Shown: piece after piece, positions 1-6,420 of the stretch | Numbering within the stretch: position 1 is the first letter of the stretch | Layout of the letters: every line of letters starts with the position of its first letter | Assembly (NCBI GenBank): GCA_027451915.1 | Contig: DAIDHU010000215.1 | Span: forward strand, 1-9,998 | Length of the DNA stretch: 9,998 bases | Direction: 5' to 3' | Origin: Thiomonas sp. | Lineage (GTDB): Bacteria; Pseudomonadota; Gammaproteobacteria; Burkholderiales; Burkholderiaceae_C | Notes under the pieces: generated by a model | What the model saw: the letters and a program-made list of their open reading frames with translations, nothing else | Told to the model about the DNA's origin: nothing | The model's database searches: none | Translations under genes and position numbers: made by a program

Positions 1-1
1 G

Positions 2-532
2 TCCACCAGCGGCAAGGCCCGCGAAATGCTCGAAACTTCCCAGCAGCGGCTGGGCTTCGTGCCGAACATGTACGCCAACATGGTGAATTCCCCCGGAGTG
101 CTGCAGACCTACCAGCTGGGCTACGAGCTGTTCCGCAGCGAAGGGGGCTTCACCCCGGCCGAGCAGGAAGTGGTGTTCCTGAGCATCAGCCGATTCAACG
201 GCTGCACCTATTGCATGGCCGCGCACAGCATGATCGGCGACAAGATGTCCAAGCTGCCGGCCGACTCGCTGGCCGCGCTGCGCGAGGGCAAGCCTCTGCC
301 CGACGCCAGGCTGCAGGCGCTGGCCACCTTTTCCACCATCATGGTCGAAAGCCGCGGCACGCCGACTCCCGCGCAGCTGGCCGCCTTCAAGGCCGCCGGC
401 TACACCGACCGCCACGCCCTGGAAATCGTGCTGGCCATCGCGGTGAAGACCCTGAGCAACTACACCAACCACGTGTTCCACACCCAGGTCGACGCTGCCT
501 TCGCGGGCTACGCCTGGAATCCCGCGGCCTGA
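2..532 (+). CDS. Carboxymuconolactone decarboxylase / AhpD-like family protein, 5' end outside window
   Basis: This belongs to the AhpD-like alkylhydroperoxidase/carboxymuconolactone decarboxylase superfamily of small all-helical proteins. Counting from the Met at position 26, the signature FNGCTYCMAAH places Cys60, Cys63 and His67 in the CxxCxxxH arrangement typical of the peroxidase-like branch, preceded by acidic residues (PAEQEVV). A GFVPN motif near the N-terminus is common in these proteins. The frame is open upstream from base 2 (codons for STSGKARE before the Met), and that stretch reads like the normal N-terminal helix, so the true start most likely lies before the window and the Met at 26 is internal. 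The C-terminus is complete, with TGA at 530-532. The family is certain; the substrate is unknown. The 137-base gap and a separate candidate promoter suggest it is not co-transcribed with the asparaginase downstream. Confidence 0.88.
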   Translation, partial: STSGKAREMLETSQQRLGFVPNMYANMVNSPGVLQTYQLGYELFRSEGGFTPAEQEVVFLSISRFNGCTYCMAAHSMIGDKMSKLPADSLAALREGKPLPDARLQALATFSTIMVESRGTPTPAQLAAFKAAGYTDRHALEIVLAIAVKTLSNYTNHVFHTQVDAAFAGYAWNPAA

Positions 533-611
533 GGCAGGGCCTGGGAGGCGGCGCATGGGAGGCAGCTCCTGGCGCTCCGGGAAGCGGCATTCGCGCACGC
601 CGCGGGAGGAT

Positions 612-675
612 CTATAGTGGGGCGGGGGGAGCGGGCCCGCGCCCCTGTCCGACCTAGTCCCGAACCTGGATGGAG
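612..675 (+). promoter_or_regulatory. Candidate promoter and ribosome binding site for the asparaginase gene
   Basis: A -10-like TATAGT (613-618, five of six consensus bases) lies in the only AT-containing stretch of the gap between the first two genes. The -35 region 17 bases upstream (TTCGCG at 590-595) is poor. It is followed by the perfect palindrome GCGGGCCCGC (631-640). GGAG at 672-675 sits 9 bases before the ATG at 685 but only 3 before the ATG at 679, and no Shine-Dalgarno-like sequence precedes the ATG at 670. This is a weak call based on short matches only. Confidence 0.3.
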
Positions 676-1734
676 CCCATGGACATGCAAGGCGTCGCCG
701 CGGTGAGCTACCGCGGCGCATCGATCGAGAACCGCCATCTCGCGCACATCGCCGTGGTCGACGCGGGCGGGAGGCTGCTGCTCGCCTTTGGCGATCCCGG
801 GCGGGTCACCCTGGCGCGCTCCGCGGCCAAGCCGGCGCAGGCCGCCGCGATCGTCGACACCGGTGCGCTCGAGCACTATGGATTCGACGAGGAGGACCTG
901 GCGCTGATGTGCGCCTCGCACAGTAGCGAGGCGCGCCACATCGAGCGGACCCGGAGCATGCTCGCCAGGCTGCGCGCCGACGAGTCGGCGCTGCGCTGCG
1001 GGCCCCACCCCTCGCTGTCCGATGCGGTGCAGCGCGAGTGGATCCGCCAGGACTTCCTGCCGACCCCGGCGTGCAGCAACTGCTCGGGCAAGCATGTGGG
1101 CATGCTCGCCGGTGCCATGCTGCTGAGCGGCAGCGCCGCCGAGTACCACGAGCCTGGTCACCCGATGCAGCAGCATGTGCGCCGTACCGTCGCCGCGCTG
1201 TGCGAGTTGCCTCCCGAGGAGGTGCAGTGGGGTACCGACGGCTGCAACCTGCCCACGCCGGCCTTCGCGCTCGACCGCCTGGCCAGGCTCTACGCCAGGC
1301 TGGCCGACGCGGCTGACAAGGCCGACGCCGCGCCTGCCGCGCCCGCCTCCACGCTGGCGCGGATCTACCACGCCATGACCCGCCACCCCGAGCTGGTCGC
1401 CGGCGAGGGCCGCTACTGCACCGAGCTGATGCGCGCCTACGAGGGCACGCTCGTGGGCAAGCTCGGCGCCGACGGCTGCTACGGCATCGGCGTGCGTGCC
1501 TCGGCGCGTACCCGTGAACTCGGCTCCGACGGAGCCCTGGGCATCGCGGTGAAGATCGAGGACGGCCGTGTCGACATGCTCTACATGATCGTCTCCGAGG
1601 TGCTCGCGCGCCTGGATCTCGGCAGCCAGGCCCAGCGGGAGCGCCTGGCCGCCTTCCACAACCCGCCGCTGCGCAACACCCGCGGCGTCGAGGTCGGTCA
1701 CCGAAGCTTCCCCTTCGAGCTGCGCCCGCGCTGA
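670..1734 (+). CDS. Class 3 (Rhizobium etli AnsA-like) L-asparaginase, asparaginase II family
   Basis: The predicted cytoplasmic enzyme hydrolyses L-asparagine to aspartate and ammonia. It matches the Asparaginase_II family (R. etli inducible enzyme), unrelated in sequence to E. coli AnsA/AnsB. Numbering from the ATG at 670, every residue I know as important in the R. etli enzyme is present. These are the two Ser-Lys pairs Ser51/Lys54 (RSAAKPAQA) and Ser83/Lys264 (CASHSSE and GTLVGKLGADG), and the metal site Cys138/Lys141 (NCSGKHVGM) plus Cys192 (GTDGCNLP). The length of 354 aa is slightly above the usual size. The start is uncertain: Met codons at 670, 679 and 685 are in frame, and GGAG at 672-675 favours 685, giving 349 aa. 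It is flanked by a 137-base gap upstream and 700 non-coding bases downstream, so it is probably a single-gene unit. Its nitrogen-releasing role suits the ureide operon downstream, but no shared operator is evident. Confidence 0.92.
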   Translation: MEPMDMQGVAAVSYRGASIENRHLAHIAVVDAGGRLLLAFGDPGRVTLARSAAKPAQAAAIVDTGALEHYGFDEEDLALMCASHSSEARHIERTRSMLARLRADESALRCGPHPSLSDAVQREWIRQDFLPTPACSNCSGKHVGMLAGAMLLSGSAAEYHEPGHPMQQHVRRTVAALCELPPEEVQWGTDGCNLPTPAFALDRLARLYARLADAADKADAAPAAPASTLARIYHAMTRHPELVAGEGRYCTELMRAYEGTLVGKLGADGCYGIGVRASARTRELGSDGALGIAVKIEDGRVDMLYMIVSEVLARLDLGSQAQRERLAAFHNPPLRNTRGVEVGHRSFPFELRPR

Positions 1735-1988
1735 TCCGCTGGCCGGGGCGGATGCAGCCGCCCGCTTCAGGAAATCGGGCCATCGGGGCGAGCCGTTCAC
1801 CCGATCCGTTGAAATCCTCGGACCTATCGGCGACAACGCCCCGTAGGCCCTGGTGATTCGCCTGACCCGTCGGGCCCGGATCGTCCGTGACATCGCCTCC
1901 TCGACCTTGGCGGAATCATCGCGTTGGCGTCCAGGATCGCCCACGTCGTCGCGCCCGGGGAGAGCGGGTAGCCAGCCGGGCTCGCGCT

Positions 1989-2019
1989 TTCGATTTTCGA
2001 ATTTTCATGAGAAATCGAA
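1989..2019. repeat. Inverted repeat TTCGATTT / AAATCGAA
   Basis: TTCGATTT (1989-1996) and AAATCGAA (2012-2019) are perfect reverse complements separated by 15 bases. The next inner pair is a T-G wobble. The arms stand out by being AT-rich in a GC-rich surrounding. There is no T-tract after the right arm, so it does not look like an intrinsic terminator. It could be an operator or a weak hairpin downstream of the asparaginase gene; its function is unknown. Confidence 0.4.
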
Positions 2020-2121
2020 TTCCCTGAGGGCTCAAGGCTTAGCCGTCGCTCAAGCCCCCTCGCGGAGATCGCGCCCGCGCCTGTTGCCCATTGCGTGTTT
2101 TCCCTAGGGCCGAGCCCCGTC

Positions 2122-2158
2122 TTTTTTGTAGACGATCCGATTTTTTTTGTATACAAAG
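2122..2158 (+). promoter_or_regulatory. Tandem GntR-type operator, TTTTTTGTAGAC then TTTTTTGTATACAAAG
   Basis: TTTTTTGTAGAC (2122-2133) and TTTTTTGTATAC (2143-2154) form a near-identical direct repeat offset by 21 bases, about two helical turns. The second copy continues into the perfect 12-bp palindrome TTTGTATACAAA (2146-2157), which fits the t.GTa-tAC.a pattern of FadR/GntR-family operators. A weak promoter may be embedded: TTGTAG (2126-2131), an 18-base spacer, then TATACA (2150-2155), so a bound regulator would block it. The natural candidate regulator is the FCD-type GntR protein encoded within the operon. The operator reading is an inference from pattern and context. Confidence 0.6.
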
Positions 2159-2257
2159 TCACCGTCACCAACCCAGGAATCGACTTGGGGGCTTTCCCGA
2201 TGAAGCGCGAGCATGGTCCGGCGGATAGGTCGGATTGCAGGCCGGACGGGCCAGGGT

Positions 2258-2279
2258 TCATGAAGCCGTGGCTTCATGA
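2258..2279. repeat. 22-bp dyad, perfect 10-bp arms, in the permease leader
   Basis: TCATGAAGCC (2258-2267) and GGCTTCATGA (2270-2279) are exact reverse complements around a central GT. As RNA, a 2-base centre is too tight, so the closing pairs would open into a small loop. GGCC tracts on both sides (2249-2252 and 2282-2285) could extend the structure with internal mismatches. No T-tract follows. It differs from the GTATAC-type operators, so it may be a site for another regulator or a leader hairpin about 160 bases before the permease start. Confidence 0.5.
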
Positions 2280-2314
2280 GAGGCCGGTTGGCGCGCGCGG
2301 CGCAGATGCAGAGA

Positions 2315-2325
2315 TTGCATACAAA
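2315..2325. promoter_or_regulatory. Second operator-like site TTGCATACAAA
   Basis: TTGCATACAA (2315-2324) differs from the core TTGTATACAA at 2147-2156 by one base and shares the right half ATACAAA with both that site and the palindrome before the AcnX gene. It lies about 170 bases downstream of the first site and 110 bases before the permease start, a spacing that would permit DNA looping or a road-block by the same regulator. No good -10/-35 pair accompanies it. This is inferred from sequence similarity only. Confidence 0.4.
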
Positions 2326-2423
2326 ATGGATTGGCTCGTCGCCTGTTCGACGCTGCCAGGCCTGATGAACTGCCGCAGCCTCCAGCAGGAAGCGGCAGCC
2401 ATGACCTTGCGATACGCTCGACC

Positions 2424-2428
2424 GGAGG
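2424..2428 (+). promoter_or_regulatory. Ribosome binding site GGAGG that fixes the permease start at GTG 2436
   Basis: GGAGG lies 7 bases before the GTG at 2436. The longer reading from a TTG at 2331 would add 35 residues without family resemblance, has no Shine-Dalgarno sequence, and starts only 6 bases after the operator-like site at 2315-2325. The GTG start is therefore preferred. Confidence 0.8.
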
Positions 2429-2435
2429 TGCTTCT

Positions 2436-3932
2436 GTGAATGCTTCAACCGACGTCCTGGATGCTGGCTCCATTGCCCCGACCCACGCATCCTCCAACGA
2501 CATCCTCATCAAGCCCGGCTACAGCCCGCGCCTGGTCAACGCCGATCTGGCGCCGCTGAGAAATCAGCGCTGGGGGGCCTACAACATCTTCGCTTTCTGG
2601 ATGTCCGACGTGCACAGCGTCGGCGGCTACATCACCGCGGGCAGCCTGTTCGCCCTCGGTCTGGCAAGCTGGCAGGTGCTGGTCTGCCTGCTGGTGGGCA
2701 TCGTGATCGTGCAGTTGCTGGCCAATCTGGTGGCCAGGCCCAGCCAGATGTGCGGCGTGCCTTATGCCGTCATCAGCCGCGCCTCCTTCGGCGTGCTGGG
2801 CGCCAACATTCCGGCCATCATCCGCGGGCTCATCGCCTTCGCCTGGTTCGGCATCCAGACCTACCTGGCCTCGAGCGCCCTGATCGTGGTGATCCTGAAG
2901 TTCCTGCCCGGACTGGCGCCCTATGCCCAGGTCGGCCAACACGGCTTCCTCGGCCTGTCCGAGCTGGGCTGGGCCGCCTACATGGTGCTGTGGGTGCTGC
3001 AGGCGCTGGTGTTCTGGAAGGGCATGGAGGCGGTCCGGGTGTTCATCGACTGGGCCGGCCCCGCCGTCTACGTCGTGATGGGCGTGCTGACCGTCTACCT
3101 GGTGGCCAAGGCGGGCTGGTCCCACATCGACCTGAACCTCGGCTCGGTGAAGTTCAAGGGCTTCCAGGCGCTGCCCGTGATGATCAACGCCATCGCGCTC
3201 GTGGTCTCCTACTTCTCCGGCCCGCTGCTCAACTTCGGCGACTTCGCCCGCTACAACAAGAGCATGGATGCCGTGAAAAAGGGCAATTTCTGGGGCCTGC
3301 CGGTCAACTTCCTGGGCTTTTCCATTCTCACCGTGATCACCACGGCGGCCACGCTGCCGGTGTTCGGCAAGCTGATCACCGATCCCGTGCAGACGGTGAG
3401 CCACATCGACAACACCTTCGCCGTGGTGCTGGGGGCCATGACCTTCACGCTGGCCACCATGGGCATCAACATCGTGGCCAACTTCGTGCCCCCCGCCTTC
3501 GATTTCTGCAACGTCGCGCCGCAGAAAATCAGCTGGCGCATGGGTGGCATGATCGCGGCGGTAGGCTCCATCTTCATCACCCCCTGGAACATCTTCAACA
3601 ACCCGGCGATGATCCACTACACCCTCGATGTCCTGGGCGCCTTCATCGGGCCGCTGTTCGGCATCCTCATCGCCGACTACTACCTGGTCAAGAAGCAGCG
3701 CATCGACGTCGACGCGCTCTACAGCATGGAGCCCAGGGGTCGCTACTGGTACGCGGGAGGCGTCAATCCCAGGGCGGTCGCGGCGCTCATCCCGGCGGCC
3801 CTGATCGCCGTGCTCATGGTGCTGATCCCCCGCTTCTCCAGCGTCGCCAATTTCACCTGGTTCATCGGCTGCGGGCTGGGGGTGCTGTTCTACGTCATGA
3901 TCCACGCAAGCTCCAGATCCACCTCGCACTGA
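2436..3932 (+). CDS. NCS1 family permease for allantoin/hydantoin-type substrates
   Basis: This inner-membrane, probably Na+- or H+-coupled, importer belongs to the nucleobase-cation-symport-1 family (Mhp1, PucI, HyuP). It has 498 aa and about 12 hydrophobic segments between residues ~48 and ~490, a normal length. The family N-terminal motif LRNQRWGAYNIFAFWMSD spans 41-58. Substrate-site residues of Mhp1 (Trp117, Gln121, Trp220, Asn318) appear to correspond to Trp137 and Gln141 (AWFGIQ), Trp206 (DWAGP) and Asn349 (NIVANF), which favours allantoin or 5-substituted hydantoins over cytosine. GTG 2436 is chosen as start because of GGAGG seven bases upstream. It is the first gene of the operon, and its TGA shares one base with the racemase ATG. 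Expression is probably controlled from the operator at 2122-2158. Allantoin as substrate is inferred from the PuuE and AllC genes downstream. Confidence 0.92.
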   Translation: MNASTDVLDAGSIAPTHASSNDILIKPGYSPRLVNADLAPLRNQRWGAYNIFAFWMSDVHSVGGYITAGSLFALGLASWQVLVCLLVGIVIVQLLANLVARPSQMCGVPYAVISRASFGVLGANIPAIIRGLIAFAWFGIQTYLASSALIVVILKFLPGLAPYAQVGQHGFLGLSELGWAAYMVLWVLQALVFWKGMEAVRVFIDWAGPAVYVVMGVLTVYLVAKAGWSHIDLNLGSVKFKGFQALPVMINAIALVVSYFSGPLLNFGDFARYNKSMDAVKKGNFWGLPVNFLGFSILTVITTAATLPVFGKLITDPVQTVSHIDNTFAVVLGAMTFTLATMGINIVANFVPPAFDFCNVAPQKISWRMGGMIAAVGSIFITPWNIFNNPAMIHYTLDVLGAFIGPLFGILIADYYLVKKQRIDVDALYSMEPRGRYWYAGGVNPRAVAALIPAALIAVLMVLIPRFSSVANFTWFIGCGLGVLFYVMIHASSRSTSH

Positions 3933-4687
3933 TGAAAATCCTCATCGTCAATCCCAACTCCACGGCCAGCATGACGGCCAAGATCGGCGCCGTCGCGGCC
4001 GAGGTCGCGGCGCCCGGCACCGTGGTCAACGCGGTGAACCCGCCGGATTCCCCCGCGTCCATCGAGTGCCATACCGAGGAGGCGCTGTGCGTCCCCGGCC
4101 TGCTGCGCTGCATCCAGGAAGGGGAGGCGCAAGGCTGTGACGCCTACGTCATCGCCTGCTTCGGCGACCCGGGCCTGGAGGCGGCGCGCGAGCAGGCGAG
4201 GGGACCGGTGATCGGCATCGCGGAAGCCGCGATGCACGCCGCCAGCCTGCTTGCCCCTTCATTCAGCGTGGTCACCACCCTGGCTCGCACCACCGGCATG
4301 GCCTGGCATCTGGCCGAGCGCTACGGCATGCAGCGCTTTTGTCGCAACGTCCGGGCCGCCGACGTTCCCGTGCTCGACCTGGAAGACCCGCGCAAGAACG
4401 CCCGCGTCCTGATTCGCGACGAATGCCTGCGCGCCTTGCGGGAGGACGGCTGCGAGTCCATCGTGCTCGGCTGTGCCGGCATGACCGACCTGTGCCGCTG
4501 GCTTTCCGAGGAGATCGGCGCTCCGGTCATCGACGGCGTGGCCGTGGCCGTCAAGTTCGCCGAGTCGCTGGCCGCGCTGGGATTGAAGACCAGCAAGCTG
4601 GGGCCCTGGGCGGCGCCGCCCGTGAAGCCTTCCTGCGGCCTCGCAGGGCCCAAGGGCCCGGCCTTCGACGCGCTGGTCGGGGAGTGA
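3932..4687 (+). CDS. Hydantoin/allantoin racemase (Asp/Glu/hydantoin racemase superfamily)
   Basis: The predicted cytosolic cofactor-independent racemase interconverts enantiomers of a hydantoin-ring compound, here probably (R)- and (S)-allantoin. The 251-aa protein starts KILIVNPNST, the family's typical N-terminus. It carries the paired active-site cysteines Cys76 (IACFGDPG) and Cys181 (LGCAGMTD), the same positions I recall for the Sinorhizobium hydantoin racemase. His47 and Thr48 (ECHTEE) and the conserved PVIDG motif (198-202) also agree. The ATG at 3932 overlaps the permease stop as TGATG, a sign of translational coupling, and there is no separate strong ribosome binding site. The reading frame is open far upstream inside the permease gene, but that extension is a shadow. 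The GntR gene follows after 4 bases. A hydantoin rather than allantoin substrate cannot be excluded, although no hydantoinase gene is present. Confidence 0.92.
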   Translation: MKILIVNPNSTASMTAKIGAVAAEVAAPGTVVNAVNPPDSPASIECHTEEALCVPGLLRCIQEGEAQGCDAYVIACFGDPGLEAAREQARGPVIGIAEAAMHAASLLAPSFSVVTTLARTTGMAWHLAERYGMQRFCRNVRAADVPVLDLEDPRKNARVLIRDECLRALREDGCESIVLGCAGMTDLCRWLSEEIGAPVIDGVAVAVKFAESLAALGLKTSKLGPWAAPPVKPSCGLAGPKGPAFDALVGE

Positions 4688-4691
4688 GACC

Positions 4692-5450
4692 ATGGCGCCC
4701 CGTGCCAAGACCCCTTCGAAGCCCCAGGCCCCCGCGGACCGGGCGGTGAGCGCGGTGAGTCCCGCCGACGCGCCGCCGGCCGACCTGACGCAGACCATCG
4801 TCGCGGCCATCACCACGGCCATCATCGAGCATCGCCTGGCGCCCGGCGCCAAGCTCACCGAGCAGAAGATCGCTGCGATCTACGGAGTCTCCCGCACCAT
4901 CGTGCGCCAGGCCTTGTTCCAGCTGGCCCGCGACCACCTGGTCAGGCTGGAGCCCGATCGGGGCGCCTTTGTCGCGCAGCCTTCGGTGGAGGAGGCGCGG
5001 GAGGTGTTCGCGGTGCGCCGCGTGCTCGAGCAGCATCTGGTGGAGGCGTTTTGCGAGAAGGCCGTGGCGGGCGACTTCCGCGCCCTGCGCGCCCACCTGA
5101 AACAGGAGCAGGCCGTCGTCGGCCGGGTGGACGTGACCGGGCGCACGCGGCTGCTGGGCGATTTCCATGTGCTGATGGCAGAGCGCATCGGCAACCATGT
5201 GCTGGCGCAGATTCTGTCGGAGCTGATCTCGCGCTGCGCCCTCATCACCCTGATGTATCAATCCTCGCGCGCGGCCCAGCACTCCTCGGACGAGCACGTG
5301 GAGATCCTCAAGGCCCTGGAGACGCGCGACCTGGCCAGGGCCAAGTCCCTGATGGAAGCCCACCTGCTGGCCACCGAGAACAGCCTGCTCTATCACCGCC
5401 GGATCAGCAGCGCCAATCTGGCCGAGGCGCTGGGCAGCCGCGCGGCCTGA
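4692..5450 (+). CDS. GntR family transcriptional regulator, FCD (FadR) subfamily
   Basis: This 252-aa DNA-binding regulator has an Ala/Pro-rich, probably disordered N-terminus (1-30) and a GntR winged helix at about 31-95. The recognition helix is in the region YGVSRTIVRQAL, and the wing ends DRGAFVAQPS. The C-terminal FCD domain spans about 100-235. Its metal/ligand-site histidines are present: His159 (GDFHVLM), His202 (DEHVEIL) and His224 (MEAHLL). GGGGAG at 4679-4684 sits 7 bases before the ATG, and the gap to the racemase stop is only 4 bases, so the gene lies inside the operon and is probably autoregulated. The GTATAC-type palindromes before the permease and AcnX genes fit the operator pattern of this subfamily. 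The ligand is likely an intermediate of the encoded pathway, but the sequence does not show which. Confidence 0.93.
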   Translation: MAPRAKTPSKPQAPADRAVSAVSPADAPPADLTQTIVAAITTAIIEHRLAPGAKLTEQKIAAIYGVSRTIVRQALFQLARDHLVRLEPDRGAFVAQPSVEEAREVFAVRRVLEQHLVEAFCEKAVAGDFRALRAHLKQEQAVVGRVDVTGRTRLLGDFHVLMAERIGNHVLAQILSELISRCALITLMYQSSRAAQHSSDEHVEILKALETRDLARAKSLMEAHLLATENSLLYHRRISSANLAEALGSRAA

Positions 5451-5470
5451 ACATCCTTGCGGACCGGCTC

Positions 5471-6418
5471 ATGACCACCCCATCCTATCCCCGCGACCTC
5501 ATCGGCTACGGCCGCAACCCTCCGCATGCCCGCTGGCCCGGCCAGGCCCGCGTGGCGCTGCAGTTCGTGCTCAACATCGAGGAGGGCGGCGAGAACAGCG
5601 TCCTGCACGGCGACGCGGGCAGCGAACAGTTCCTCTCCGAGCTGTTCAACCCCGCGGCCTACCCGGCGCGGCACCTGAGCATGGAGAGCATCTACGAATA
5701 CGGCAGCCGCGCCGGAGTGTGGCGCATCCTGCGCGAGTTCGAGCGCCGCGGCCTGCCGCTGACGGTGTTCGGCGTGGGCATGGCCCTGCAGCGCACCCCC
5801 GATCTCGCCCGCGCCTGTGTCGAGCTGGGCCACGAGATCGCCTGCCATGGCTGGCGCTGGATTCACTACCAGAACCTGGACGAAGCCACCGAGCGCGAGC
5901 ATATGCGGCGGGGCATGGAGGCGATCGAGGCTGTCTGCGGCGTGCGCCCGCTGGGCTGGTACACCGGCCGCGACAGCCCCAACACCCGACGCCTGGTGGC
6001 CGACTTCGGCGGCTTCGCCTACGACAGCGATTCCTACGGCGACGACCTGCCCTTCTGGCTGCAGGTGCGCAGGACCGACGGCGGCCTCAGCCCCCATCTG
6101 GTCGTTCCCTACACCCTGGACAGCAACGACATGCGTTTCGCGCTGCCCCAGGGCTTCGCGCAGGCCGAGGACTTTTTCATCTACCTGCGCGACAGCTTCG
6201 ACGCGCTGTACGCCGAAGGCGAGCATCGACCCAAGATGCTCAGCATCGGCATGCACGCGCGCCTGCTCGGCCGGCCCGGGCGCATCCGCGCGCTGCAGCG
6301 CTTCCTGGATCATGTGCAGCGCCACGACCGCGTGTGGATCGCGCGGCGCATCGACATCGCGCGCCACTGGCAGGCCGAGCATCCCTTCGATGCGGCCACC
6401 GCCTTTGTCTGGGAGTGA
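5471..6418 (+). CDS. puuE: PuuE-type allantoinase (polysaccharide deacetylase-like fold)
   Basis: The predicted cytosolic enzyme hydrolyses allantoin to allantoate. It belongs to the PuuE family of the carbohydrate esterase 4/polysaccharide deacetylase fold, distinct from the metal-dependent AllB amidohydrolase. The 315-aa length is close to known PuuE proteins. Diagnostic motifs are RDLIGYG (8-14), NIEEGGEN (35-42), the segment MESIYEYGSRAGVWRI (71-86), EIACHGWRW (122-130), GWYTGRDSPNTRRLV (162-176), DSDSYGDDLPFW (185-196) and IGMHARLLGRPGR (259-271). The frame is open upstream inside the regulator gene; ATG 5471 is the first Met that yields the family N-terminus, with only a weak GCGGA-like ribosome binding site. 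The gene lies 20 bases after the regulator and 2 bases before the UraD-AllC fusion. Its neighbours supply the transport, racemisation and next hydrolysis steps. Confidence in the family is high; strict allantoin specificity is inferred. Confidence 0.93.
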   Translation: MTTPSYPRDLIGYGRNPPHARWPGQARVALQFVLNIEEGGENSVLHGDAGSEQFLSELFNPAAYPARHLSMESIYEYGSRAGVWRILREFERRGLPLTVFGVGMALQRTPDLARACVELGHEIACHGWRWIHYQNLDEATEREHMRRGMEAIEAVCGVRPLGWYTGRDSPNTRRLVADFGGFAYDSDSYGDDLPFWLQVRRTDGGLSPHLVVPYTLDSNDMRFALPQGFAQAEDFFIYLRDSFDALYAEGEHRPKMLSIGMHARLLGRPGRIRALQRFLDHVQRHDRVWIARRIDIARHWQAEHPFDAATAFVWE

Positions 6419-6420
6419 TC

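Larger units (their letters stand above)
1735..2435. other. 700-bp non-coding region upstream of the permease operon
   Basis: I find no convincing gene here. The short frames that cross it on either strand lack a ribosome binding site, family resemblance, or the codon bias of the neighbours. Base composition is more AT-rich than the flanking genes around 1986-2020 and 2121-2157. It holds an 8-bp inverted repeat (1989-2019), a T-rich tandem element ending in a 12-bp palindrome (2122-2157), a long near-perfect dyad (2258-2279), a second operator-like site (2315-2324) and the permease ribosome binding site (2424-2428). Its length suggests a regulated promoter region with a long 5' leader. Confidence 0.7.

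Noticed and set aside
508..1944. 478-aa open frame on the - strand across the asparaginase gene
   Set aside because: It is a GC-driven antisense shadow: the composition is rich in Arg, Ala, Gly and His with no family motifs, while the + strand carries a complete, motif-supported enzyme.
2331..2435. 35-residue N-terminal extension of the permease from TTG 2331
   Set aside because: There is no ribosome binding site and no family-like sequence, and GTG 2436 has GGAGG at the ideal distance and gives the usual protein length.
1853..2512. Small open frames in the 700-bp gap (for example 1853-2107 + and 1824-2261 -)
   Set aside because: They lack ribosome binding sites and family similarity, have unlike codon use, and overlap the inverted repeats and operators.
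2445..3929. 494-aa open frame on the - strand opposite the permease
   Set aside because: The translation is a His/Asp/Gln/Gly-rich low-complexity shadow of a membrane protein gene with no recognisable domain.
2750..3931. Upstream extension of the racemase frame inside the permease gene, as if a 645-aa fusion
   Set aside because: The extension is an Arg/His/Pro-rich out-of-frame reading of the permease. The racemase begins with its typical KILIVNPNST at ATG 3932.
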